A DNA stretch of 37,130 nt from positions 1 through 37,130 of the IMG/VR virus record IMGVR_UViG_3300050119_000118, one strand, 5' to 3'. Of this stretch, positions 15,024 through 21,543 are shown one piece after another. Source of the stretch: a virus. Each line of letters opens with the position of its first letter. Position 1 is the stretch's first letter. Made by a program: the position numbers and the translations under genes. The notes beneath the pieces were generated by a model. It saw only the letters and a program-made list of their open reading frames with translations, searched no databases and had not been told where the DNA came from.

Positions 15024-15275
15024 ATGGAAAACAAACGCGAGAAACACCCATTCGCAATTTATCGAGAACGCCACGGGCTTTCACAGGGGGCGCTTGCGAC
15101 GCTTCTTGGGCGTCATCGCTGGACGATAGCGGCAATCGAAATCGGAATTCGGAGCCCGTCCGGGGAGCTGCTTCGTAAGGCTTCCGAGGTGACGGGGATT
15201 TCGGCTGACAGGGTTCTCAACTGGAGCCCTGGCGCGTCGCCAGCCCACTCCGCGAAACATCCGCGCTCGGCCTAA
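15024..15275 (+). CDS. XRE/Cro-type repressor
   Basis: 83 residues from ATG 15024. Residues 12-66 are a helix-turn-helix of the XRE family: YRERHGLSQGALATLLGRHR (positions 13-32), then WTIAAIEIGIRSPSGELLRK with the usual turn and recognition helix. It has no peptidase or oligomerisation domain, so it is Cro-like in size. A longer frame from 14964 would translate the operators and is rejected. No ribosome site was seen. The three adjacent palindromes are its likely targets, giving autoregulation and control of the leftward operon. Confidence 0.85.
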   Translation: MENKREKHPFAIYRERHGLSQGALATLLGRHRWTIAAIEIGIRSPSGELLRKASEVTGISADRVLNWSPGASPAHSAKHPRSA

Positions 15276-15345
15276 TCGCCCTCAATCAATCTTTCACGGC
15301 GCTTCACTCAGCGCATTGGCTAAACACATGCTTGGAGTAACCAAA

Positions 15346-15606
15346 ATGTCGGACGAAGCGCTAAGCAATTCTCCGGACGGCGGCCATTTGCGGGCTTTCG
15401 TGGAACGGATCGAGCGGTTTGATAAGGCAAAGCGCGCGATCGCGGAAAATGTGAAGGAGATTTATAGCGAGGCCAAGGGCCGTGGCTATGACGTTAAAGT
15501 GCTGCGCAAGCTCGTCGCGCTGCGCCGCGTCGACGAATACCAGCGGCAAGTGGAAAATGAGATTTTGTCGCTCTACCTCACAGCTCTCGGAATGGAGCCG
15601 CTTTGA
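15346..15606 (+). CDS. gapR: GapR-family nucleoid-associated protein (DUF2312)
   Basis: 86 residues from ATG 15346 with ribosome site GGAG. It matches the DUF2312/GapR pattern along its length: LRAFVERIERFDKAKRAIAE, VKEIYSEAKGRGYDVKVLRK, LVALRRVDEYQRQ and a final YLTALGM. In Caulobacter GapR binds over-twisted AT-rich DNA and assists topoisomerases during replication. A phage copy placed among replication genes may help replication of phage DNA or modify host chromosome structure. Its stop overlaps the next ATG (TGATG). Confidence 0.88.
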   Translation: MSDEALSNSPDGGHLRAFVERIERFDKAKRAIAENVKEIYSEAKGRGYDVKVLRKLVALRRVDEYQRQVENEILSLYLTALGMEPL

Positions 15607-16067
15607 TGCAGCCTTGCGCAAATCTCCTGACGCCTTGGGCGTCTCCCGTTCCGCGCGATGAGCGGGAAATCGTCTCGTTCTTTGTCCCTGGAAAGCCGCT
15701 CGCCTACCGACGCGCCGGCACGAACGGGAAGCGCCGATATACGCCCGTCTCGCAAGCCTCCTACATGCGCGCGGTGGGACTGATCGCGTCGCGGGCCTTC
15801 GCGGGAATTGGGCCTCTCCCTGGGCCGCTGCGGATGACGGTCGCGGCCTGCTGGGCCTTCCCTAAGAGCTACACGGCGGCGGATCGGCTGCGGCGGTGCA
15901 TGACCGCTGTTCCTGATGCTGACAACGTGGGGAAGCTGATAGCCGACTCGCTCAACGAAATCGCCTATGCCGACGACGCGCAAATCTGCGAGCTTCACGT
16001 ATCCAAGCGGTTCGGGTTGGTCGCGGGCGTCACGGTTTCAATCGAGCAATTGGAGCCGGCGCGTTGA
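15606..16067 (+). CDS. rusA: RusA-family Holliday junction resolvase
   Basis: 153 residues from ATG 15606. Core features of RusA: FFVPGKPLAYRRAG near the N-terminus, PDADNVGKLIADSLN (residues 103-117) with Asp104 and Asp106, and YADDAQICEL (121-130) with the further acidic residues, equivalent to the catalytic Asp set of the family. RusA cuts four-way junctions symmetrically in a metal-dependent way. Its place after GapR and before the DnaA-like gene suggests processing of replication or recombination intermediates before packaging. Confidence 0.87.
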   Translation: MQPCANLLTPWASPVPRDEREIVSFFVPGKPLAYRRAGTNGKRRYTPVSQASYMRAVGLIASRAFAGIGPLPGPLRMTVAACWAFPKSYTAADRLRRCMTAVPDADNVGKLIADSLNEIAYADDAQICELHVSKRFGLVAGVTVSIEQLEPAR

Positions 16068-16660
16068 GCCTCCTTTCTCTCTCGATAAACCCGCGCGGCC
16101 CGCTCTATCAAAAGCAGTTAGAGCGCGAAGCCCGGATAAAAGCCGAAAATCAAGCGGCTCTCGCGACTGCGGTGCGGGCTGAACTCAAGCCGGTTTATGG
16201 GCCTATCGCGCCGCCCGCGCCCGTCGATCCGGCGACGTTCCCGCGCGCGAACCCGACCAGATATTACCCTGCCTCGCGCGTCGCGGTGTTTTGCATCCAA
16301 GAGGCGTGCGCCGCCTATTACGGCGCCACGCTCGGAGACATGCTCTCCCGGCGACGATTCCGCCCCGCGAAAATGGCGCTCGTCGCCGCGTGCTATCTCG
16401 CGCGCGTTCGCCTCGGCGGCTCTTACCCACGCCTCGGGGTGCTGTTTGACGACCGCGACCATTCGTCGATTTTTTGGGCGGTCCGAAAGGTCGCGCTTCT
16501 CGTCGAAGCGGAAGACCCTCAAACGCTTCTCGACCTTCTTTCGATCGAAACGGCCCTCGCAAGGAATCCGGATTATGTCGGCCACACAAAAGAAGCTGAG
16601 CGATTCAGCGCAAATCGAGGCCCTGCGGTTCGCGATCGTCTGCGTCCAAGGGCGCGCTAA
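16064..16660 (+). CDS. DnaA domain IV-like DNA-binding protein, TTG start
   Basis: 198 residues from TTG 16064, overlapping the previous stop (TTGA). Residues 74-148 resemble the C-terminal DNA-binding domain of DnaA: a helical part (SRRRFRPAKMALVAACYLAR) and FDDRDHSSIFWAVRK at 128-142, corresponding to the DnaA signature around GxRDHSTVxHA. There is no AAA+ ATPase domain. It could therefore recognise DnaA-box-like sites without loading helicase by itself, acting as an origin-binding protein or competing with host DnaA. The last 29 codons overlap the next gene in another frame. Confidence 0.8.
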   Translation: MSLLSLSINPRGPLYQKQLEREARIKAENQAALATAVRAELKPVYGPIAPPAPVDPATFPRANPTRYYPASRVAVFCIQEACAAYYGATLGDMLSRRRFRPAKMALVAACYLARVRLGGSYPRLGVLFDDRDHSSIFWAVRKVALLVEAEDPQTLLDLLSIETALARNPDYVGHTKEAERFSANRGPAVRDRLRPRAR

Positions 16661-16766
16661 GGCCACGCAATCTGAGCAAACGATCCACGTCTCACGGTTG
16701 GAATATCTGATCGCGCGGATTGAAAAGGCGCGGGACGCCCGGCCGATGAAAACGCACGCGGGTTAG
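16575..16766 (+). CDS. Small helical protein overlapping the DnaA-like gene
   Basis: 63 residues from ATG 16575 with a weak AAGGA upstream. It overlaps the preceding gene by 86 bases in another frame. The sequence is helical with a basic end (ARIEKARDARPMKTHAG). Coding is supported by the gap it fills before the hairpin region; function unknown. Confidence 0.55.
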   Translation: MSATQKKLSDSAQIEALRFAIVCVQGRAKATQSEQTIHVSRLEYLIARIEKARDARPMKTHAG

Positions 16767-16887
16767 CTTCATCGTGCTAATGAAAAAGAGACGGCGCGCC
16801 CTAGCAAGCACACCGTCTCGAATAACGGCAGCGCCCGGCACAAACGGCGGGCGGCCTATCCACGACGCCCGTAGGAGGGGCAATGTC
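16767..16887. promoter_or_regulatory. Leader with two hairpins
   Basis: 121 bases without a credible gene. Hairpin 1: GAGACGG (16788-16794) and CCGTCTC (16813-16819). Hairpin 2: CGGGCG (16848-16853) and CGCCCG (16866-16871), three bases before the strong ribosome site GGAGGGG. A degenerate DnaA box (CTATCCACG, 16856-16864) lies in the loop of hairpin 2. A start at 16774 in this stretch has no ribosome site and is rejected. Confidence 0.45.
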
Positions 16888-17136
16888 ATGGTGAAACTCA
16901 CCAATAGCGAACCTGTGTCCGAATCTCAAGAGCCTGAGCGTAGCTCGCTCGGGCAGGAACTTATTGAGGTGGCTCTTAACGGGAACCTCTACGGCGGGTT
17001 GGATGTCCCTCAATTGTTGCTCGCCGCTAGGGAGTTTGTCGAATGGTGTTCTGATTACGCCGAGGGCTCTAGGATGTCTGAGGACGAAGCCCGACGCGAG
17101 TTCGTCGCCTTCCTGAAAAAAGGGGTAGCGATGTGA
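16888..17136 (+). CDS. Small acidic protein of the replication operon
   Basis: 82 residues from ATG 16888, with GGAGGGG upstream. The sequence is acidic and helical (GQELIEVALNGNLYGGLDVP, then LLLAAREFVEWCSDYAEG). Its end overlaps the GTG of the replisome organiser (ATGTGA). It may be a partner of that protein; no family recognised. Confidence 0.7.
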   Translation: MVKLTNSEPVSESQEPERSSLGQELIEVALNGNLYGGLDVPQLLLAAREFVEWCSDYAEGSRMSEDEARREFVAFLKKGVAM

Positions 17137-17984
17137 GCCACTGGTTTCGACTTTGGCGCGATATGCCAAATGATCCAAAATGGCGCGTTGTTGCGCGTCG
17201 CAGCAAGCGGCCTGTTCATGAAGTCATCTCTGTTTTCGTTTTCATGCTGAATGATGCCGCTGATTGGTCGCATCGTGGTTGCCTTGAAAATTGGAACGAT
17301 GAGGTCGTCGGCGCGGCTCTCGATTTAGACGCCGAGTGCGTCGAGTCCATCAGGGCCGCGATGCAGGGGCTTGTTCTGGACGGCGACAAAATTTCCGGGT
17401 GGGATAAGCGCCAACCGAAACGCGAAGACCTATCGACGGAACGGGTGAAAGTGTTTCGGGAACGGCAAAAATCCGAAATGAAACGCAATGAAACGCGTTT
17501 CAGGCCTGATGAAACGCAGCGAAACGCACCAGAAGAGAAGAGAATAGATAAGAAAGAACCCTTAATAGAGATACAGGTAACTTCCCTAGAGGGACTGCGC
17601 CAAAAGCGGCCTGCGGCGCCTGTCTCGAAAGCTCTGGTTTTGGAGGCGTCGGCGTTCTTCCGATTTTGGGAAGCATGGCCCAACAAAGTCGGGAAGCCGG
17701 CTGCGGCTGCCGCGTTCCAGAAGGTCGCTTGCGACGCTGACGCGATCATTGCCGGTGTCGAGCGCTACGTCCGCGACAAGCCCCCGGATCGCTCCTGGCT
17801 CAACCCGGCGACGTTCCTGAATCAGCGCCGTTGGGAGGATCAGCCCGCGCCTTTCGCCATTGGCTCGCAGCGCGGGGACAGTTGGGCCTCTATTTTGGGA
17901 GAAATTAACGAAAATGACTGCAAAAACCAAAGCCCTGATGGGAATGTTCGCCGGCTTTCCCTCGTTCCGACCGGCTCCGGCTGA
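17133..17984 (+). CDS. Replisome organiser (phage O-like replication protein)
   Basis: 283 residues from GTG 17133, overlapping the previous stop. Residues 1-95 look like the winged-helix N-terminus of phage replication initiators (MSHWFRLWRDMPNDPKWRVV, then EVISVFVFMLNDAADW). A charged linker (100-150) is followed by a C-terminal domain typical of this class: FFRFWEAWPNKVGKPAAAAA and SWLNPATFLNQRRWEDQP. Such proteins bind the phage origin and recruit the helicase loader. The linker contains a purine-rich tract from 17500 to 17580 with lower GC. Confidence 0.78.
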   Translation: MSHWFRLWRDMPNDPKWRVVARRSKRPVHEVISVFVFMLNDAADWSHRGCLENWNDEVVGAALDLDAECVESIRAAMQGLVLDGDKISGWDKRQPKREDLSTERVKVFRERQKSEMKRNETRFRPDETQRNAPEEKRIDKKEPLIEIQVTSLEGLRQKRPAAPVSKALVLEASAFFRFWEAWPNKVGKPAAAAAFQKVACDADAIIAGVERYVRDKPPDRSWLNPATFLNQRRWEDQPAPFAIGSQRGDSWASILGEINENDCKNQSPDGNVRRLSLVPTGSG

Positions 17985-18420
17985 GGGGAAGCTGGCTATC
18001 GCCGCCTATCTCTCGACGCTTGAGGGGTTCCCCGTGGAAACCGTGCAAGACGGCGCGCGGCAAGCGCTCAAAGCTGGCGGCGCTTTTCCCCCGTCGAGCC
18101 CGGAGTTTTACGAAATCTGCTCCCGCGTCGCGGCCGAGCGCCATGCCGAACAACGCAGGATTTACGAGGCCAAAGCGCCGTGCCTGCCGAGACCGATCGA
18201 AACGCTGTCCGAGGCTGAACGCGAGGCGTCCAAGGCGCGAGTGCAAGCGATGGTCGATGCGTTCAAATACTCAAATTCGATGGCGAGAGCCTCGCAAACG
18301 CCGGCCGAAAAGAAGGCGGATGCGCAATCCTGGCTTGTCGAAAATGCCGGTGGCTTCTGCCAGTCTCCGGTTCGTATCTCGGCCGAATTGGCCGCTCTGT
18401 TCGAGGATCAACGCCGATGA
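17914..18420 (+). CDS. Replication accessory protein, possible helicase loader
   Basis: 168 residues from ATG 17914, overlapping the organiser by 71 bases. An alternative start is ATG 17938. The N-terminal domain (KLAIAAYLSTLEGFPVETVQ, then PPSSPEFYEICSRVAAER) is a pattern found in phage proteins encoded just after the organiser, some of which act like lambda P. No Walker A motif is present, so it is not a DnaC-type ATPase. The role is inferred from position. Confidence 0.65.
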   Translation: MTAKTKALMGMFAGFPSFRPAPAEGKLAIAAYLSTLEGFPVETVQDGARQALKAGGAFPPSSPEFYEICSRVAAERHAEQRRIYEAKAPCLPRPIETLSEAEREASKARVQAMVDAFKYSNSMARASQTPAEKKADAQSWLVENAGGFCQSPVRISAELAALFEDQRR

Positions 18421-18623
18421 TGACGGAAGCGGTAGCGCGGAAAAAATGGTGCCCGTTCGCCGTCCCGTTCGGGACCGAGGGCGGTAATCGAGCGAAAGAT
18501 GGGGCGGTGACTTCGCCTGCTTGCTGCGTCGCGTCGGATTGCATGGCTTGGCGGTGGTCTGACGGTTGGCCAGATGCGAGCACGCCGGGTTTTTGCGGAA
18601 TGGCGGGCGAGCCGGGTCCGTAG
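18417..18623 (+). CDS. Small cysteine-rich, probably metal-binding protein
   Basis: 68 residues from ATG 18417 (ATGATGA overlap). Five Cys are arranged KKWCPF, SPACCVASDCMAWRW and GFCGMAG, a pattern repeatedly seen in short phage early proteins of unknown role. It probably binds zinc or is disulphide-bonded. It closes the replication operon ahead of the palindrome region. Confidence 0.75.
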   Translation: MMTEAVARKKWCPFAVPFGTEGGNRAKDGAVTSPACCVASDCMAWRWSDGWPDASTPGFCGMAGEPGP

Positions 18624-18654
18624 GTTCCCTCCACCGCGCGCATAGGCCCGCAAT

Positions 18655-18713
18655 CTATCCGTATAAGGTATAATATCCGTTGCAACGGATAGCGGGGGTG
18701 ATAAGTCGGATAA
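18655..18713. promoter_or_regulatory. TATCCG cluster with 18-bp palindrome: candidate origin or operator
   Basis: Four copies of a TATCCG core occur within 59 bases: CTATCCGTA (18655-18663, plus), ATATCCGTT (18673-18681, plus), CTATCCGTT (18684-18692, minus) and TTATCCGAC (18705-18713, minus). The two middle copies form the perfect palindrome TATCCGTTGCAACGGATA (18674-18691). The stretch between the first two is AT-rich (TATAAGGTATAATA). The core resembles the first six bases of a DnaA box. Confidence 0.6.
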
Positions 18714-18727
18714 ACTGGTAACAAAAC

Positions 18728-18742
18728 GAGCCCACGGGGCTC
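18728..18742. other. Short hairpin GAGCCC-ACG-GGGCTC
   Basis: Six-base-pair stem with a three-base loop, preceded by ACAAAAC and followed by TTAT. It could act as a weak terminator for the replication operon or as an RNA element in the leader of the NusG-like gene. Confidence 0.35.
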
Positions 18743-18868
18743 TTATCGCTTGCCCCGGTGATGGGGTCGGCGCTTCGGCGTCTGTGGACAGCCCTCGCGA
18801 TTAGCTTGCGCCGCGCTCGCGCTTCAGGGATTTGCTATTTTAGCGAATCGGCAAATCGGGGGGATTGC

Positions 18869-19516
18869 ATGAATGGGCTGGCCGAGAAAGCTTGGTATTG
18901 CGTCGAAGCCGTCGAAGGGCAGGACTCCAAGGCGTGTCTCGGCCTTGCGGTTGCCGGGCTCGTGGTGTGGAGGCCCTTTGACACGCGCCGCGCTGCTGGC
19001 CGCCAAGGTGACGGCGCACGGGCGAGACAGGGAAAGCCCGTGGTTAAAACTGTGGGCGCGCCTCGCGCTGATAGATCGCGCCCGCGCTTCGGCCGGTATT
19101 TTTTCGTTTACGCCGGGCTTACCGAGTGCATCTTCCAGGAAATCCAGCACGCCCCTGGCGTGCGAGGCTTTGTCTGCGCGACTGGCTCGCGTTTCCCGGT
19201 TCCGATCCCTCCCGAGCAAATAGAATTCCTCCGCGTCTCCCCGTCTCCGGTCCAGCGCTCGACCACTTGGCGCGATTGGGGGGTGCTAGGCTCTCAGGTC
19301 GAAATCACACAAGGACCCTTCCACGGCCGCACGGCGCTAATTCGAGGGATTGACCAGAAGGGGATATTCGAGCTAGAGCTAATGCTGTTCGGTCGATTTG
19401 TCAGAGTGATCGCAGAAGCCTCCAACGTCTCGCAAGCTGTCCAGGCCAAGCCGGATAACTCCCGCAAGACGGTGCTAAATCCAGCCGGCCATTTGGTCTC
19501 GGCTGCCGCCGCATGA
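18869..19516 (+). CDS. NusG-like transcription elongation/antitermination protein
   Basis: 215 residues from ATG 18869 with GGGGGGA upstream. Residues 8-125 resemble the NusG N-terminal (NGN) domain: AWYCVEAVEGQDSKACLGL, RPRFGRYFFV (71-80) and HAPGVRGFV (94-102). Residues 140-187 are a KOW domain: 'VEITQGPFHGRTALIRGI' and LMLFGRFVRV. NusG/RfaH-family proteins bind RNA polymerase and reduce pausing or termination. Placed after the early genes and before the late operon, it is a good candidate for a late antiterminator. It is divergent from chromosomal NusG in its region 40-70, which is basic and Gly-rich. Confidence 0.78.
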   Translation: MNGLAEKAWYCVEAVEGQDSKACLGLAVAGLVVWRPFDTRRAAGRQGDGARARQGKPVVKTVGAPRADRSRPRFGRYFFVYAGLTECIFQEIQHAPGVRGFVCATGSRFPVPIPPEQIEFLRVSPSPVQRSTTWRDWGVLGSQVEITQGPFHGRTALIRGIDQKGIFELELMLFGRFVRVIAEASNVSQAVQAKPDNSRKTVLNPAGHLVSAAAA

Positions 19517-19895
19517 GAATTTCAAGGCTCTTGGCTCCCAGCGAGGCGCATGAAACCGCCCGTCATAACGTCAATGTGAAGCGCGAGTGGGACAGCGCCA
19601 GCCTCCAGCCGGGGGTCGTAGATGGGTTAACCGCAAATCCTTGCAGGCCCGGCAAGGCGGTGACAGCGGGAGAGACCGCACCTCTCAGCCGAACGCGATC
19701 CTGTATCGCGCTCCGACTGAGGGGGCCAATTCGCGCGAGCGCGCGTCTGTCGTGGCTTGTAATCCCCAGCAAGCGAAAGCCGAGAGGGTGTTGCCTTTCG
19801 TCCGCCCCGCATACCGTTCGCCGCGCCCCCTGTCGTGGTGGGCTGGGCGGGGCGGCGATAAATTTAACAGGAGCCGCGATGTCCAAGGCCTTTGA
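19513..19895 (+). pseudogene. Possible frameshifted small gene between nusG-like and KTSC genes
   Basis: Two frames share this 362-base gap. Frame from ATG 19513 (ATGA overlap with the previous stop) gives a natural-looking start (MRISRLLAPSEAHETARHNV, then KREWDSASLQPGVVDG) but degenerates to Arg-rich, rare-codon sequence after about residue 45. Frame from GTG 19587, one base back, has high third-position GC and a natural end (ERVLPFVRPAYRSPRPLSWW) and stops at 19895 inside the next gene. The simplest reading is one protein of about 125 residues broken by a -1 shift between 19620 and 19680; a separate 102-residue gene starting at 19587 is the alternative. Confidence 0.4.
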
Positions 19896-20100
19896 AATGG
19901 TCCCGGTAACGTCTTCGTCGCTTTCGGCGGTGGGTCACGACGCGGGCGCGGACGAGCTGCACGTCGAATTCAAAACCGGCGTGCGCTACGTCTATTCGGG
20001 CGTCTCGGCTGAAAAGCACGCGGCGCTGATCTCGGCGGATAGCGTCGGCAAGCATTTCGGCTCGAACATTCGCACGCGCTACCCGGCGAGAAAGCTATGA
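19879..20100 (+). CDS. KTSC-domain protein
   Basis: 73 residues from ATG 19879 with ribosome site GGAG. VTSSSLSAVGHDAGADELHV, then FKTGVRYVYSGVS and HFGSNIRTRYPARKL match the KTSC domain, a small fold (named after the C-terminus of lysyl-tRNA synthetase) often found alone in phages and bacteria; its role is not established. The frame is open upstream to 19513, but the ribosome site and domain boundary favour this start. Confidence 0.82.
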   Translation: MSKAFEMVPVTSSSLSAVGHDAGADELHVEFKTGVRYVYSGVSAEKHAALISADSVGKHFGSNIRTRYPARKL

Positions 20101-20183
20101 TCTGGGAAATCACTTCGCGGGTAGCGTTCGTCCTGCTCGTTTGGCTCGGCGTCTACCTCTGGAAGGCTGCGAAAAATGGCTGA
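20097..20183 (+). CDS. Tiny membrane peptide
   Basis: 28 residues from ATG 20097 (ATGA overlap with the KTSC stop). Residues 8-23 form a hydrophobic segment (RVAFVLLVWLGVYLW) with a basic end (KAAKNG). The end overlaps the next start by eight bases. Coupling on both sides and composition support it. Confidence 0.5.
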   Translation: MIWEITSRVAFVLLVWLGVYLWKAAKNG

Positions 20184-20418
20184 ATACATCGCTCGCCTTT
20201 ACGTGGTGTTCGCCTCGGATACGGACGCGGACGCGGCCACTCGCTTCGCCGCCCTTGAGGCGGCCTGCGGTCCCGGTATCGGATTCAACGCGCCGAAAAA
20301 CCGCGACGGCGTTGTGATGCGCGAGGGCTTGCGGGTTATCCCGGCTGGGTCTGAAATCATCGACGTTGGGTCGGCGGACTTCGCCGGCCTTTACGAAACC
20401 TCGGCGCCGGTGGTTTAG
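20176..20418 (+). CDS. Small protein of unknown function
   Basis: 80 residues. It begins with an alpha/beta-like segment (AEYIARLYVVFASDTDADAA) and contains an odd Gly/Asn turn (GPGIGFNAPKNRDG). It has no cysteine-rich or membrane segment. It is coupled to the tiny membrane gene upstream. Function not recognised. Confidence 0.68.
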   Translation: MAEYIARLYVVFASDTDADAATRFAALEAACGPGIGFNAPKNRDGVVMREGLRVIPAGSEIIDVGSADFAGLYETSAPVV

Positions 20419-20446
20419 CCCGGCCCAAATCCTTTTGGGGAGACTG

Positions 20447-20755
20447 ATGGAAATTGATCCTGCCGCGACTGACGCAGCGACCGCGAAGACAGCCGCCGAT
20501 CCGAATGTGGCGGCGCTCGCCGACGCTGACATGTTCCACGCGCTGCAAATGCCGTCCGTCCGCATCGACGGCGTGCATGTTCTCGCTGGGGCGAACGAAG
20601 TCCGCCTGACGTTCACGGAAAAGGGCGGCGCGGCCTCGAACCTCCGCGCGCACGCCCGCGCCTCGGTCACGATGAGCATTGATACGGCGCTCGCGATTGC
20701 GATGCACATTATCCGCTCGTGCGGTGGGAAGGTTATCGGGCCAGACGATGAGTGA
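20447..20755 (+). CDS. Small protein of unknown function
   Basis: 102 residues from ATG 20447, chosen for ribosome site GGGGAG four bases upstream; an earlier ATG at 20366 lies in the previous gene. Acidic N-terminus, then a beta-rich part (VRIDGVHVLAGANEVRLTFT) and a helical end (IDTALAIAMHIIRSCGG). No family recognised. Confidence 0.7.
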   Translation: MEIDPAATDAATAKTAADPNVAALADADMFHALQMPSVRIDGVHVLAGANEVRLTFTEKGGAASNLRAHARASVTMSIDTALAIAMHIIRSCGGKVIGPDDE

Positions 20756-21110
20756 TCCCGGCCCCTGCAATCGCCGCGTCAGTCGGAAATGGGGGAGCGC
20801 GACTCTCGCCCTGCGCTCGGTCAAGGTGCGCGAACGCCTCGGAAAATCTGCGAAGGTCCGAACTCGGCGCGCGGAATTGCTCGCCCTTTATGGCCCCGCG
20901 ATGTGCCCCGCCATTGATCGGCGGCCGTCGCCCTACTGGAAGGGCCTCGAAAGCTACCTACCTACGAGCACGCAAGTCGAGGAAACGATTGGGGCCATGT
21001 GCCGCGACGGGGAGGCTTTTCGGATAACGCATGGCGACGGTTCGTCGCATCTTGTGTCTCGGGAGGCGGTTTACGCTGGGGTTGATAATGGCCGGGCGCG
21101 GAAATCCTAA
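20748..21110 (+). CDS. Protein preceding terminase, possibly DNA-binding
   Basis: 120 residues from ATG 20748, overlapping the previous gene by eight bases. Basic first half (NRRVSRKWGSATLALRSVKV, then ERLGKSAKVRTRR), and a second half with WKGLESYLPTSTQVEETIGA that could be a small helical DNA-binding fold. The end overlaps the terminase small subunit gene. It might assist packaging; unproven. Confidence 0.65.
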   Translation: MSDPGPCNRRVSRKWGSATLALRSVKVRERLGKSAKVRTRRAELLALYGPAMCPAIDRRPSPYWKGLESYLPTSTQVEETIGAMCRDGEAFRITHGDGSSHLVSREAVYAGVDNGRARKS

Positions 21111-21543
21111 ATTCAAGGCCGCCTATATGGGGCAAGCGAAAAAGCTCTGCAAGCTCGGCGCGACCACGTTTGACCTTGCTGAGTTTTTCGGCGTCTCCGA
21201 TCGCGCGGTTAAAAAGTGGCTGGTGAAAAATCCAGCGTTCGCGGCGGCCGTCAAGGTTGGCAAGAGCACCGCTGATGAGCGAGTGAAGCGAGCGCTTTAC
21301 GAGCGCGCGGTTGGCTATTCATTCACGTCGGAAAAGGTCTTCTGCGCCGAGGGCGTGATCGTCCGCACGGATTTTGTTGAGCACGTCCCGCCCGATGTGG
21401 GCGCGGCGCGTCTCTGGTTGATGAACCGCCTGCCTGATGAGTTCCGCGCCAAGGTGGAACAAGAGTCGGCCGGCAATATCACTGTCGAGGTTATCAATTT
21501 TGCCGGCTACCTTGACGCGCCGAAAGTCACAATCGAAAATTAG
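21088..21543 (+). CDS. terS: Terminase small subunit
   Basis: 151 residues from ATG 21088 (GGGG upstream). Typical layout: KAAYMGQAKKLCKLGATTFD, LAEFFGVSDRAVKKWLVKNP (helix-turn-helix that recognises the packaging site), then DERVKRALYERAVGYS and VPPDVGAARLWLMNRLPDEF. It selects phage DNA and regulates the large subunit. Directly followed by the large subunit gene. Confidence 0.88.
   Translation: MAGRGNPKFKAAYMGQAKKLCKLGATTFDLAEFFGVSDRAVKKWLVKNPAFAAAVKVGKSTADERVKRALYERAVGYSFTSEKVFCAEGVIVRTDFVEHVPPDVGAARLWLMNRLPDEFRAKVEQESAGNITVEVINFAGYLDAPKVTIEN

Larger units (their letters stand above)
18624..18868. promoter_or_regulatory. Non-coding region between replication and NusG-like genes
   Basis: 245 bases with no credible gene; a frame from 18758 lacks a ribosome site until 18869. 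It contains the TATCCG cluster and palindrome (18655-18713), a TATAAT at 18669-18674 without a clear -35, and a hairpin GAGCCC-ACG-GGGCTC at 18728-18742 lacking a T-tract. Confidence 0.6.

Noticed and set aside
18758-18868. N-terminal extension of the NusG-like protein
   Set aside because: No ribosome site at 18758, whereas ATG 18869 has GGGGGGA and matches the domain start.
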